This document shows, piece by piece, positions 1-10,235 of a stretch of 64,000 nucleotides of DNA. The DNA lies in NCBI RefSeq assembly GCF_900637665.1, contig NZ_LR134386.1:620001-684000 (forward strand). The letters are read 5' to 3'. The position numbers were made by a program, and so were the translations under genes. Numbering within the stretch: the first letter of the stretch is position 1; the number at the start of each line of letters is the position of its first letter. The DNA is from Chryseobacterium nakagawai (GTDB lineage Bacteria; Bacteroidota; Bacteroidia; Flavobacteriales; Weeksellaceae). The notes under the pieces are model-generated. The model saw nothing but the letters and a program-made list of their open reading frames with translations. It did no database searches and had not been told where the DNA came from.

Positions 1-1677
<1,677 letters not shown>

Positions 1678-1765
1678 TATGAAATCGTTAAATAAAATTC
1701 CAGGGAAACAAACACTAACCAAGGTGACGATTGCATATGACCTTATAAAAAATAAATATTTGCAT

Positions 1766-2992
1766 ATGAAACTCAAATATAATATCATATTTCTTATACT
1801 TATTGCTCTGTTTATAACAAGCTGTGGAAAGAAAGAAACTCCAATAGAAAAAGCTCCGGAAAAGGCAGAGCAAACAGAAAAGCCCAAAGAAGAAGTTCCT
1901 GAAACAATAGCTGCATTAACGGAGGAACAGATGAAGTCGGTAGGCGTTACTCTGGGAACGGTAGAAATGAAAGAGCTTACCTCTACCATTAAAGCCAATG
2001 GTTTATTAAGTGTTCCCAACAGTAATAAAGCAACCATTACTTCTTTATATGGAGGAATTATCAAAACCTTAAATGTTCAGGTAGGAAGTATTGTAAAAAA
2101 AGGACAGGTTATTGCTACAATTGCCAATCCCGAATATATACAGCTTCAGGAGGATTACCTGACTACAAACAGTAGAATTACCTATGCAGAACAGGAATAC
2201 AGAAGACAAAGAGAACTTTTTGATAACGATGCCGGTGCAAAGAAGAACTTACAAAGTGCCGATGCTGAGCTGAAGACCTTAAGAACGAAAAGAGCATCTC
2301 TTTTAAAACAGCTTCAAATGATGGGGATAAGTCCGGGTAATGTTAACAATGGGAATATGAAGTCCGGATTGGTAATTACAGCTCCTATTAGTGGAACGAT
2401 CAGCGGAATCACAGCACAGATCGGAAGCTACGTGGATATTTCGTCCCCCGTAGCTACAGTAATTGATAATGGATCTATTCACCTCGATCTTCAGGTTTTT
2501 GAAAGAGACCTTCCGAAAATGAGAGTAGGGCAGATTGTTCATTTTAAGCTGACCAATAACCCTGAAACAGAATATGATGCCAGAATTTACAGCATAGGAT
2601 CTTCATTTGAAAATGAAAGCAAAACCATTTCAATGCACTGCCAGGTGATCGGAAATAAGACTGGGTTAATTGACGGTATGAATATTACAGGTATTGTAAG
2701 TCTGGATAAAAGTACCACTCCAGCAGTTCCTTCTTCAGCCATCGTAGAGGCAGACAGCAAATATTATGTTTTTGTACAAACCGATAAGAAACCGGAAGAA
2801 GAACATGAGGAAAAAGGAAAACCTCATCCTAAAACTTTGAATTTTGAAAAAATAGAAGTGGTGAAAGGAACTTCAGACATGGGGTATACTGCCATTACAC
2901 CAATAGGGCAGATTCCCGCTGATGCCAGGATTGTAGTGAAAGGAGCCTTTTTCGTGAATGCTAAACTGGTGAACTCAGGGGAGCATGAATAA
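1766..2992 (+). CDS. RND efflux periplasmic adaptor lipoprotein (HlyD/CusB type)
   Basis: This is the periplasmic membrane-fusion subunit that joins the RND pump to its outer-membrane channel. I start it at the ATG that gives a lipoprotein signal (MKLKYNIIFLILIALFITSC, Cys20 acylated); an in-frame ATG at 1679 would put 29 unlikely residues in front. An acidic, Lys/Glu/Pro-rich linker follows, then the split lipoyl-like domain around GGIIKTLNVQVGSIVKKGQV and APISGTISGITAQIGSYV, with a helical hairpin between (TTNSRITYAEQEYRRQRELF), then beta-barrel and membrane-proximal domains. A short His/Glu-rich insert (EEEHEEKGKPHPK) near the C-terminus could bind metal. It starts 88 bp after the pump-TolC fusion and is surely co-transcribed with it. 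Confidence 0.93.
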   Translation: MKLKYNIIFLILIALFITSCGKKETPIEKAPEKAEQTEKPKEEVPETIAALTEEQMKSVGVTLGTVEMKELTSTIKANGLLSVPNSNKATITSLYGGIIKTLNVQVGSIVKKGQVIATIANPEYIQLQEDYLTTNSRITYAEQEYRRQRELFDNDAGAKKNLQSADAELKTLRTKRASLLKQLQMMGISPGNVNNGNMKSGLVITAPISGTISGITAQIGSYVDISSPVATVIDNGSIHLDLQVFERDLPKMRVGQIVHFKLTNNPETEYDARIYSIGSSFENESKTISMHCQVIGNKTGLIDGMNITGIVSLDKSTTPAVPSSAIVEADSKYYVFVQTDKKPEEEHEEKGKPHPKTLNFEKIEVVKGTSDMGYTAITPIGQIPADARIVVKGAFFVNAKLVNSGEHE

Positions 2993-3134
2993 GTCATGAT
3001 GAAAGTGATCGGAATCAGCTGAATATCAATTTTTATGCTTACATTAGAACTGTTTACGAAATAGTTGATTGAAGTATAGAACAGGCTGATAAGAAGTAAA
3101 GATTATCTTACAGTATTTAATAAATGATTCTACT

Positions 3135-4016
3135 ATGCTATTAAACAAAAGAATATCAATCGGGTATTTCCTCCGTGGAATACAATCTCAGATTTTGTTT
3201 ATCGGAATATTTGCCGTGGCCATAGGAATTTTGGATATGCTTCCATGGTTCCGTAAAATTTCACTCCCATTAAACATCCCTGCGCTTTTAGGAACAGCAG
3301 TATCGCTTCTCCTGGCGTTCCGGACTTCACAGTCTTATGAAAGATGGTGGGAGGCAAGAACCGTTTGGGGGGCTATTGTTAATGACTCCCGTTCTTTGAT
3401 AAGGCTGGTAATACAATTTATTCCGGTAGGAGATGATAAAGTCATAAAGGATTTTGCGGAAAGACAGATTATTTGGACCTATGCCCTGGGAGAATCATTA
3501 AGAAAGCAACCTTTCTCAGAAAAAGTTAAACAGTACCTGAAAGAGAATAATATCAGCGGGATGAATATTCCCAATGCTCTTTTGGATGCTCATTCCAGAC
3601 AGCTGAAAGAAGTTGCAGTTTCTAAGGGATTAACAGATTTTCAACAAATGCAGCTGAATGATATGATCACCAGGCTCTGTGAAAGTATGGGGAAATGTGA
3701 AAGGCTCAAAAATACAGTCTTCCCAAGATCTTATAGTGTTTTACTCCATATTTTGATCTATGTATTTGCCATATTGCTTCCTTTTGGATTAGATGATTCA
3801 CAACTATTCCTAGAGATCGCCATTACCTTCCTGATCCCGATTGTATTTATTATGATTGAAAAGACATCCATCATTATGCAGGATCCATTTGAAAATACAC
3901 CAGTGGATACTCCTATGACTTCTCTGGCACAAACCATTGAAATTAACATCAGACAAATGATGGGGGAGCAAAACGTTCCTTTAAAAAAAGAAAATCCATT
4001 ATACTATGAAATGTAA
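3135..4016 (+). CDS. Bestrophin-like membrane channel protein
   Basis: A 293-residue protein of the bestrophin/UPF0187 (YneE) family, which form pentameric ion channels in the inner membrane. Visible features are an N-terminal helix (QILFIGIFAVAIGILDML), the family stretch LLAFRTSQSYERWWEAR with the RWWEAR signature, two C-terminal helices (VLLHILIYVFAILLPFGL and LFLEIAITFLIPIVFIMIE) and the conserved acidic motif DPFEN near the end. It lies 142 bp after the adaptor gene and 18 bp before the CDF carrier, so it probably belongs to the metal operon, though its ion is unknown. No insertion or truncation is evident. Confidence 0.92.
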   Translation: MLLNKRISIGYFLRGIQSQILFIGIFAVAIGILDMLPWFRKISLPLNIPALLGTAVSLLLAFRTSQSYERWWEARTVWGAIVNDSRSLIRLVIQFIPVGDDKVIKDFAERQIIWTYALGESLRKQPFSEKVKQYLKENNISGMNIPNALLDAHSRQLKEVAVSKGLTDFQQMQLNDMITRLCESMGKCERLKNTVFPRSYSVLLHILIYVFAILLPFGLDDSQLFLEIAITFLIPIVFIMIEKTSIIMQDPFENTPVDTPMTSLAQTIEINIRQMMGEQNVPLKKENPLYYEM

Positions 4017-4034
4017 CTAAAAACCATACTTATT

Positions 4035-4937
4035 ATGGAAGAGATAAAAGCACAAATACAAACACAGTCTGCAGCCAGCAAACATAAAAAAAATCTGCTG
4101 ATTGTACTCGCCTTAAGTGGTACCTATCTTATTGCAGAGGTTATAGGAGGAATTGTCACCAATAGTCTTGCATTGTTGGCAGATGCAGCTCATATGCTGA
4201 CAGATGTTGTGGGATTACTTTTGGCTTTTATTGCCATAAAAATTGGAGAAAGAAAAGCTAACCCTTCTAAAACATATGGGTATTATCGTACTGAAATATT
4301 AGCAGCGGTAATTAATGCTGTTGTTTTGTTAGGAATATCAATATATGTTTTAATTGAAGCGTACCGTCGATTTCAGAATCCACCGGAAGTACAAAGTTCC
4401 TCAATGCTGATTGTAGCCGGAATCGGATTAGTGGTAAATATTGTCGGATTGATGATCTTAAGAAAAGATTCGGAAGCAAGCCTGAATATGAAAGGAGCCT
4501 ATTTTGAAGTGCTTTCAGATATGCTTACTTCCGTAGGAGTGATGATTGCCGGAGTTATTATGCTTACCACCGGTTGGTATTATGCCGATCCGTTGATTTC
4601 TGCTGCCATTGGGTTATTAATTTTCCCAAGAACATGGAAATTACTAATGGAAGCCGTTCATGTTTTGTTGGAAGGAACGCCAAAAGATGTAGACATCCAG
4701 GAATTACGTAAATCGCTGGAAGAAACTCCAGGGGTAAAAGATATTCATGATCTGCATGTATGGTCGCTTACCTCAAGTGTAAATGCAATGAGCGCTCATG
4801 TTGTGAAAGATAGTGCCTATCCTCAGAATTCGCTTTTAAAGACATTAACGGATAATACCACTCAAAATTTTAAAATAAGCCATACAACTTTTCAGATCGA
4901 GGAGGAGGGATATGAAGAAAATGAAGCACATCTGTAA
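4035..4937 (+). CDS. Cation diffusion facilitator (CzcD-like) metal exporter
   Basis: A 300-residue CDF-family proton/metal antiporter with six membrane helices and a C-terminal cytoplasmic domain (HDLHVWSLTSSVNAMSAHVV). Helix 2 carries ADAAHMLTD, giving the expected HxxxD metal ligands (His53, Asp57). In helix 5 the corresponding pair reads ExxxD (Glu158, Asp162, in FEVLSDMLTSVGV) where CzcD/ZitB proteins normally have HxxxD, so the transport site may not have the classic zinc arrangement. It sits 18 bp after the bestrophin gene and 18 bp before the Fur-family gene. Zinc, cobalt or cadmium are the likely substrates by family and context. Confidence 0.95.
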   Translation: MEEIKAQIQTQSAASKHKKNLLIVLALSGTYLIAEVIGGIVTNSLALLADAAHMLTDVVGLLLAFIAIKIGERKANPSKTYGYYRTEILAAVINAVVLLGISIYVLIEAYRRFQNPPEVQSSSMLIVAGIGLVVNIVGLMILRKDSEASLNMKGAYFEVLSDMLTSVGVMIAGVIMLTTGWYYADPLISAAIGLLIFPRTWKLLMEAVHVLLEGTPKDVDIQELRKSLEETPGVKDIHDLHVWSLTSSVNAMSAHVVKDSAYPQNSLLKTLTDNTTQNFKISHTTFQIEEEGYEENEAHL

Positions 4938-4955
4938 TATTTTAAAAAATTAAAA

Positions 4956-5375
4956 ATGAAAAAAGATATAGAAAACAAACTCATTGATAAAAATACCAAG
5001 CCTACGAGTATGAGGATTTTGGTATATGATTTTTTAAGCTCACAAGACACTGCATTGTCTTTGTCTGAAATAGAAAATCACTTTGAGAATGCAGACCGAA
5101 TTACCATTTACAGAACATTAAAGACTTTTGAAGATAAAGGAATTGTTCACAGTATCCAGGAAAATACCACTACAAAATATAAATTGTGTGATGACGATTG
5201 TGATGAAAAAACACATAAAGACTGGCACCTTCATTTCTACTGCAAAATATGTAAGCAGACCACTTGTAAAGAAGATATTTCTTTTCCGGAGAATATACAG
5301 ACCAATTTCAGAATTGATGAAATAAGACTGTTTGCCAAAGGAATCTGTGAAAATTGTCTTGAAAGTTTGCAATAG
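4956..5375 (+). CDS. Fur-family transcriptional regulator (Zur-like)
   Basis: A 139-residue Fur-family repressor: an N-terminal winged helix (TSMRILVYDFL, then DRITIYRTLKTFEDKGIVHSI, the recognition region), followed by a metal-sensing dimerisation domain with KDWHLHFYCKICKQTTC and a second Cys pair GICENC. The two CxxC motifs would hold the structural zinc and the His/Cys-rich stretch WHLHFYC the regulatory metal. It lies between a CDF carrier and a P1B-type ATPase in one transcription unit, so it probably senses zinc (or a related divalent metal) and controls this operon. Zur, Fur and PerR cannot be told apart with certainty from sequence alone; context favours Zur. Confidence 0.92.
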   Translation: MKKDIENKLIDKNTKPTSMRILVYDFLSSQDTALSLSEIENHFENADRITIYRTLKTFEDKGIVHSIQENTTTKYKLCDDDCDEKTHKDWHLHFYCKICKQTTCKEDISFPENIQTNFRIDEIRLFAKGICENCLESLQ

Positions 5376-5419
5376 CATTGCATCATTCTCACTATTAAAT
5401 TTGTATAAAAATAACAGTT

Positions 5420-7414
5420 ATGGAAAAGTACCGTAGTACAAACCCAGAAAAAATAGACCCAAAAAGACATACTCATAATCATTCAGAAGGAGATGGACAT
5501 ACTCATGATCACGATGACGATGGACATGGCCACTCTCATGATACCGGGGATCAGAGTACCTTTCAGATGTTTCTTCCTGCAATTATATCCTTTATTATTC
5601 TATTGTTAGGAATTGCTTTTGATAACTATATAAAACCGGGCTGGTTTACGGGTTGGGTACGTTTAGTCTGGTTCTTGGCAGCTTATCTTCCTGTAGGGCT
5701 TCCTGTATTAAAGGACGCTTTTAAAAGTATTATCAAAGGTGATGTCTTTTCAGAATTCTTTCTGATGAGTATTGCTACTATTGGTGCCTTTGCGATTGGA
5801 GAATATCCCGAAGGAGTAGCCGTAATGCTTTTTTATGCTGTAGGAGAGGTATTTCAGACTATGGCAGTTACCAGAGCAAAAGGAAATATCAAAGCTTTAT
5901 TAGATCAGCGTCCTGATGAGGTTACAATCCTGGAGAATAATCAACCAAAAATCATTAAAGCAAAGGAAAGTAAAATTGGAGAGATCATCCAGTTGAAACC
6001 AGGCGAAAAGTTAGCTTTGGATGGCGAATTACTTTCAGATTCAGCTTCATTCAATACAGCTGCTTTAACAGGTGAAAGTAAGCCGGATACCAAAAATAAA
6101 GGTGAAGTTGTGCTTGCAGGGATGATCAATATGAACAGTGTTGCTCTTGTAAAAGTTAATACAGCTTATGAAGACAGTAAATTAAGTAAAATATTAGAGC
6201 TGGTGCAAAATGCAACTGCTCAGAAAGCCCCTACAGAACTATTCATCAGAAAATTTGCTAAAGTTTACACGCCCATTGTTGTACTTCTTGCCATAGGAAT
6301 CTGTTTACTGCCTTATTTCTTTGTAAGTGATTATCAGTTCAGGGATTGGTTATACAGAGCATTGATCTTTCTTGTAATTTCTTGTCCTTGCGCCTTAGTA
6401 ATTTCCATCCCATTAGGTTACTTTGGAGGAATCGGGGCAGCAAGCCGAAACGGGATTTTATTTAAAGGAAGTAACTTCCTGGATGCTATTGCAGAAATTC
6501 AGAATGTGGTGATGGATAAAACAGGAACAATGACGGAAGGAGTTTTCAATGTTCAGGAGGTAAGTATTGCCCCGGAATTTAATAAAGATGAAATCCTTCA
6601 GATGGTGAATGTATTGGAAAGTAAAAGTACCCATCCGGTTGCTACTGCTATTCACAATTATGTAGGAGATATTAATTATTCTATTCCTTTAGAGAATGTA
6701 GAAGAAATAGCGGGACACGGATTGAAAGCAACTGTCAATGGTAAAGAGCTCCTGGTTGGGAACTTTAAATTAATGGATAAATTCAATATCAATTATGATA
6801 TCAACCATGCGAATATTGTGTATACACTTATTGCAGTGGCTTATGATAAAAGATTTGCGGGATATATTACCATTGCAGACAGTATAAAAGAAGATGCTAA
6901 AGAAACCGTTGATAATCTTCATAAAATGGGTGTAAAAGCGACCATGCTGAGTGGAGATAAAGGAACTGTGGTGAAGTATGTAGCCGATCAGCTGGGAATT
7001 GATAATGCATTCGGAGATCTTCTTCCGGAAGATAAGGTGAATAAAGTAAAAGAGATCAAAGCAAAAAACCAGACCGTGGCTTTTGTAGGAGATGGGGTAA
7101 ATGACGCTCCAGTGGTTGCTTTAAGCGATGTAGGAATCGCGATGGGAGGTTTGGGAAGTGATGCTACCATTGAGACGGCAGATGTTGTTATTCAGGATGA
7201 TAAACCAAGTAAAATTCCAATGGCCATCAATATTGGAAAACAAACGAAAAAGATCGTTTGGCAGAATATTATCCTTGCTTTTGCTGTGAAAGCGGTAGTT
7301 CTTGTACTTGGTGCCGGAGGCTTAGCAACGATGTGGGAAGCTGTATTTGCTGATGTAGGAGTTGCTTTGCTGGCGATCTTAAATGCAGTAAGAATTCAGA
7401 GAATGAAGTTTTAA
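5420..7414 (+). CDS. P1B-type heavy metal translocating ATPase (Zn/Cd/Co type)
   Basis: A 664-residue P-type ATPase exporting soft divalent cations. It lacks a CxxC heavy-metal-associated domain; instead residues 17-40 are a His/Asp-rich tail (HTHNHSEGDGHTHDHDDDGH) that can bind zinc. The catalytic core is intact: actuator loop TGES, membrane metal motif CPC (Cys322-Pro-Cys324), phosphorylation site DKTGT (Asp366), the HP dipeptide in STHPVATAI and the hinge GDGVNDAP. The CPC motif with a His-rich leader suits a ZntA-like Zn/Cd/Co pump. It starts 44 bp after the Fur-family gene and is the last gene of the unit, followed by a terminator at 7447. Confidence 0.96.
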   Translation: MEKYRSTNPEKIDPKRHTHNHSEGDGHTHDHDDDGHGHSHDTGDQSTFQMFLPAIISFIILLLGIAFDNYIKPGWFTGWVRLVWFLAAYLPVGLPVLKDAFKSIIKGDVFSEFFLMSIATIGAFAIGEYPEGVAVMLFYAVGEVFQTMAVTRAKGNIKALLDQRPDEVTILENNQPKIIKAKESKIGEIIQLKPGEKLALDGELLSDSASFNTAALTGESKPDTKNKGEVVLAGMINMNSVALVKVNTAYEDSKLSKILELVQNATAQKAPTELFIRKFAKVYTPIVVLLAIGICLLPYFFVSDYQFRDWLYRALIFLVISCPCALVISIPLGYFGGIGAASRNGILFKGSNFLDAIAEIQNVVMDKTGTMTEGVFNVQEVSIAPEFNKDEILQMVNVLESKSTHPVATAIHNYVGDINYSIPLENVEEIAGHGLKATVNGKELLVGNFKLMDKFNINYDINHANIVYTLIAVAYDKRFAGYITIADSIKEDAKETVDNLHKMGVKATMLSGDKGTVVKYVADQLGIDNAFGDLLPEDKVNKVKEIKAKNQTVAFVGDGVNDAPVVALSDVGIAMGGLGSDATIETADVVIQDDKPSKIPMAINIGKQTKKIVWQNIILAFAVKAVVLVLGAGGLATMWEAVFADVGVALLAILNAVRIQRMKF

Positions 7415-7446
7415 AGACAAAAAACATACAACTATATTATATTAAT

Positions 7447-7478
7447 GAAGGCTCTGCTGGCTACAGCAGGGTCTTTTT
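7447..7478 (+). terminator. Rho-independent terminator after the P1B ATPase
   Basis: An imperfect CTCTGCTG / CAGCAGGG hairpin followed by a run of seven T residues lies about 35 bp after the ATPase stop codon and closes the metal operon. Confidence 0.8.
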
Positions 7479-7825
7479 TTGTTTTTGTTTTTGGAATTTG
7501 CAAGGGGGTAAGGGGTTTTATGATGCTGGTGAAGATTTTAAGGGGTAAGAAATCAAAGATTTTCAGCTAAGACTCATATATGTTTTTCAGCCACGAATTC
7601 ACGAATTATTTATTTGAACTTTTCACCATAAGCCTATAAAGTTTTAATATCCTTTTTCAAAAAAAATCATTCCAATTTAGTGTAGAGCTTTAACCCTAAT
7701 AAGGTTATTCGTGAATTCGTGGCTATCAAATATGTGGTATTCAATTATAATCATAGCAGCTTAAAAATGTAATCTTTTAAGAATTCTTCGTGTGTTCGCG
7801 AATTCCAACAAAAATAGCAACAAAG
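7479..7825. other. Gene-free stretch with an inverted repeat
   Basis: About 350 bp between two terminators with no credible reading frame. It holds a perfect 18-bp inverted repeat: 7589-7606 and its reverse complement at 7707-7724 (core CACGAATTCACGAAT). The 100 bp between the arms is AT-rich and noncoding. A degenerate third copy (TTCGCGAATTC) lies near 7795. It resembles a small noncoding repeat element, but it has no transposase and no visible target duplication. Confidence 0.6.
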
Positions 7826-7826
7826 A

Positions 7827-7857
7827 AAAAGCCCTGCTGAAAAAACAACAGAGCTAA
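7827..7857 (-). terminator. Terminator after the GNAT gene (minus strand)
   Basis: Read on the minus strand, AGCTCTGTTG pairs with CAGCAGGGCT (two G-U pairs) around an A/T loop and is followed by TTTTTC. It lies about 25 bp past the stop codon of the acetyltransferase gene. Confidence 0.75.
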
Positions 7858-7880
7858 CAAGATTAAACTTTTATAAAGAA

Positions 7881-8399
7881 CTAAATTTTCTGTTTGGATA
7901 AGGCAAAGAAATTAAAATCCTCTTTCCCTATACTGAACTGATGCTCTCCAATTTTGGAATAACCATTTTTATCATAGAACTGTAATGCTCTCTCATTAGA
8001 ATTCAGAACAGATAACCAGATATATTGGTGGTCAGAATTTTCAAAAGAATTCATCAATTCATCCATTAATGCCTTTCCTGCTTTTTTATCCAAAAACTCT
8101 TTCAGGACATAAATTTTCTGTAACTGAGAAACAGCAGTGGAATTAATAAACGCTGTTGGAGAATTAATTTTTAGTTTGGCATATCCAATCGGAAGTTCGT
8201 TCCAGAACGCAATCCAGAATTTATTATTAGGATTCTGAATACTATTCCTGATTTTAGCTACACTGAAGGTTCGTTCAAAATAATCAAATAGATCCTTTGG
8301 ATCACGCAAATAGTCCGAAAATGTTTCTGTAAAGGTTATTCTTCCCAGTAGTGCAATATGTTGTGCATCTTCTGATATGGCAGTTCTGATCTGAATCAT
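7881..8399 (-). CDS. GNAT family N-acetyltransferase
   Basis: A 172-residue Gcn5-related acetyltransferase that moves acetyl from acetyl-CoA to an amine of an unknown acceptor. The acetyl-CoA loop is visible as FLDKKAGKALMDELM, preceded by the strand LQKIYVL, and the C-terminal motif B as VLNSNERALQFYDKNGYSKI. The length is usual for a single-domain GNAT. It reads opposite to both neighbours and ends in its own terminator, so it is a single-gene unit. No substrate can be inferred from the context. Confidence 0.9.
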   Translation of the reverse strand: MIQIRTAISEDAQHIALLGRITFTETFSDYLRDPKDLFDYFERTFSVAKIRNSIQNPNNKFWIAFWNELPIGYAKLKINSPTAFINSTAVSQLQKIYVLKEFLDKKAGKALMDELMNSFENSDHQYIWLSVLNSNERALQFYDKNGYSKIGEHQFSIGKEDFNFFALSKQKI

Positions 8400-8608
8400 C
8401 TTATAAATTCTAAAGCCTTGTAACCAAAGTTCGCCATAATATTAACATGATGACAGATACAGTTTTATTAAATTTATAGGTATCAGATTGCTGAGGATAT
8501 TTAAAAACTCTTTAATGCCTTTGGATATTCCTATGTACATTAAGGAAATTTAGAAGAACTCATTAATGACATTCATCATAAATAAGAGGTAAAACAGTTT
8601 TGAAATAG

Positions 8609-8616
8609 TATATTTG
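8609..8616 (+). promoter_or_regulatory. Bacteroidota -7 promoter element TATATTTG
   Basis: Matches TAnnTTTG and lies 18 bp before the TTG start at 8635, implying a very short leader. No clear -33 TTG at the usual distance was found. Confidence 0.5.
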
Positions 8617-8634
8617 TAACACAGAACTGAAGAA

Positions 8635-8997
8635 TTGAAGCTATTCATTTCCATATTTATCATTTTTACGGTTGCAGTACGTCCTGTTCTGCCTCTGGTA
8701 AACTATGCTGTAAACTATGATTATATTGTGAAAAATCTTTGTGAAAACAGAAAAGTTCCTCAGTCTACCTGTAAAGGGAAATGTTATGTAGAGAAAGAGC
8801 TGGCAAAAACAGAAAAGCAATCAAACAGTTCACAAACGGTAAAGATTGCAGGGCTGGATGTTTTCCTTTCCAATGAAATCCTTTCTTTTTTAGAGCATAA
8901 ATATATTGAGCCACGGATTGAAGCTCCAGGTTCATATTATTTTGATTTACATTCTTCAGACTATTTTTCCAGGATATTCCATCCTCCTTTAGTTTAA
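8635..8997 (+). CDS. Small conserved Cys-motif protein A of the copper locus
   Basis: A 120-residue protein beginning at a TTG codon, with an N-terminal hydrophobic anchor (LFISIFIIFTVAV). It is clearly related to the product of 10914-11285: both share P-L-V-x-Y-A-V-N-Y-x-Y-I, then LCxN, a spaced Cys, CxGKCY and ELAKT. Here the Cys motifs are NLCENRKVPQSTCKGKCY, three Cys within 15 residues in what should be the periplasmic part. I do not recognise a named family. The neighbours (YHS lipoprotein, SCO, copper-type TonB receptor) suggest a role in metal, probably copper, binding or delivery; that is inference. Confidence 0.75.
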   Translation: MKLFISIFIIFTVAVRPVLPLVNYAVNYDYIVKNLCENRKVPQSTCKGKCYVEKELAKTEKQSNSSQTVKIAGLDVFLSNEILSFLEHKYIEPRIEAPGSYYFDLHSSDYFSRIFHPPLV

Positions 8998-9175
8998 TTT
9001 TTATATTGAACTAATGTTTTAGTTTTAAACTAAAATACACTTAAACAATTTATTATAGATTTACATGAAAAGCTATGTTAATTTTATATGATAGCATCTG
9101 ATCGTGTGGTTATTTTGATGTATTGTTTAATCTCGTAATTTTATTCAATAGTATTAATTTCAATTGATTATTAAA

Positions 9176-9448
9176 ATGAAATTTCAAATTATTTTGACGG
9201 CTTTGCTGTCAATAGCCCTGTTGTCGTGTACAAAAGAACCTCAGGTAAAACATAAAATGAACATGAGCACTTCAGGGGAAAATATAAAGAATGTCCAGGT
9301 AGTGAATGAAGAAGATCCTATTTGTCACATGAAAACCGCAGGCTCTTTAAAAGATACTGCAGTATATAAAGCTAAGGTATATGGCTTTTGCAGTTCGTAT
9401 TGTAAAGATGAATTCAAAAAAAATCCTGAAAGCTATGCCAAAAAATAA
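9176..9448 (+). CDS. YHS-domain lipoprotein
   Basis: A 90-residue lipoprotein; the signal MKFQIILTALLSIALLSC ends in a lipobox Cys18, which fixes the start at this ATG rather than one four codons upstream. A Met/His-rich linker (KHKMNMS) is followed by a YHS domain with EEDPICHMK and YGFCSSYCKDEF; YHS domains bind metals, often copper or heavy metals, through such Cys residues. Its 3' end overlaps the start of the SCO gene by 14 bp, so the two are translated together. The pairing suggests that it supplies or accepts copper in the periplasm alongside SCO. Confidence 0.88.
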   Translation: MKFQIILTALLSIALLSCTKEPQVKHKMNMSTSGENIKNVQVVNEEDPICHMKTAGSLKDTAVYKAKVYGFCSSYCKDEFKKNPESYAKK

Positions 9449-10100
9449 TAAGACTAAGGTTATTATTCCGATTGCCATTTTTGCTTTACTTTTCTTAGGG
9501 ATAGGAGTGGGAATGAGTTACTTTAAAAAGAATCTTTATACGGTGATGAAGGTTCCTGATTTTGAACTGACAGATCAGAATGGTAAAAAAATAACCAATA
9601 AAGATATGCTGGGAAAGGTGTATCTGGTAGAGTTTTTCTTCAGTAAATGTCCTACGATATGCCCGGTGATGAATACGAATATGAAGGCCGTTCAAAACCA
9701 TATCAATAATCCTGATTTCGGAATTATTTCTATCAGTATCGATCCGGAAAATGATACTCCGGAAGCTTTGAAAGAACACGCTCAAAGAATTGGAGCGAAA
9801 TCTCCTAACTGGCATTTCCTGACGGGTGATAGAAGTTATATTGGTAAATTAGCCGATCAGTTCAATATCTATGTTGGAGACAAAGAAGATGAAGCAGAAA
9901 GTCTTAATCACAGTGGAATGATTGCTTTGGTAGATGAAAAAGGGAACATTCGTTGCAGGTATAATAAAGAAAATATGCCGATTCTTTATTATTCAGGATT
10001 GAATTATGAGGATCCGGAAGGAAAAAATCCTAAGCTAAATGGAAAATATCATCCGGATAGAGAAATCCTGATTGAGGATATTAAGAAGTTATTAAATTAG
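9435..10100 (+). CDS. SCO1/SenC family copper chaperone
   Basis: A 221-residue membrane-anchored thioredoxin-fold protein that delivers copper to (or reduces) the CuA site of cytochrome c oxidase or another cuproenzyme. The start chosen gives a clean N-terminal anchor (VIIPIAIFALLFLGIGVGM). The copper ligands are all present: Cys72 and Cys76 in SKCPTICPVM, and His159 in SLNHSGMIALVDEKG. The start codon lies inside the YHS gene (14-bp overlap). No oxidase genes are adjacent; the neighbours are copper-uptake type proteins. Confidence 0.95.
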   Translation: MPKNNKTKVIIPIAIFALLFLGIGVGMSYFKKNLYTVMKVPDFELTDQNGKKITNKDMLGKVYLVEFFFSKCPTICPVMNTNMKAVQNHINNPDFGIISISIDPENDTPEALKEHAQRIGAKSPNWHFLTGDRSYIGKLADQFNIYVGDKEDEAESLNHSGMIALVDEKGNIRCRYNKENMPILYYSGLNYEDPEGKNPKLNGKYHPDREILIEDIKKLLN

Positions 10101-10103
10101 AAG

Positions 10104-10200
10104 GAAGAATGGTAGCTGGAAGTATTGATCGTTAAGCAATTCTTTAATTGTTTTTAAAATTTCAAGTACTCCCATCTTCCGGCCTCAAACTTCCATTCTA
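10104..10200. repeat. Degenerate palindromic intergenic element
   Basis: Between the SCO and superoxide dismutase genes, the stretches around 10104-10128 and 10171-10200 carry imperfect inverted pieces (AGAATGG and GGAAGT on the left, ACTTCCATTCT on the right). It could fold as a long weak hairpin in the mRNA. Its function is unknown. Confidence 0.35.
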
Positions 10201-10235
10201 AAGTAAAATATTGTTTAACCATATAACAAAACATT

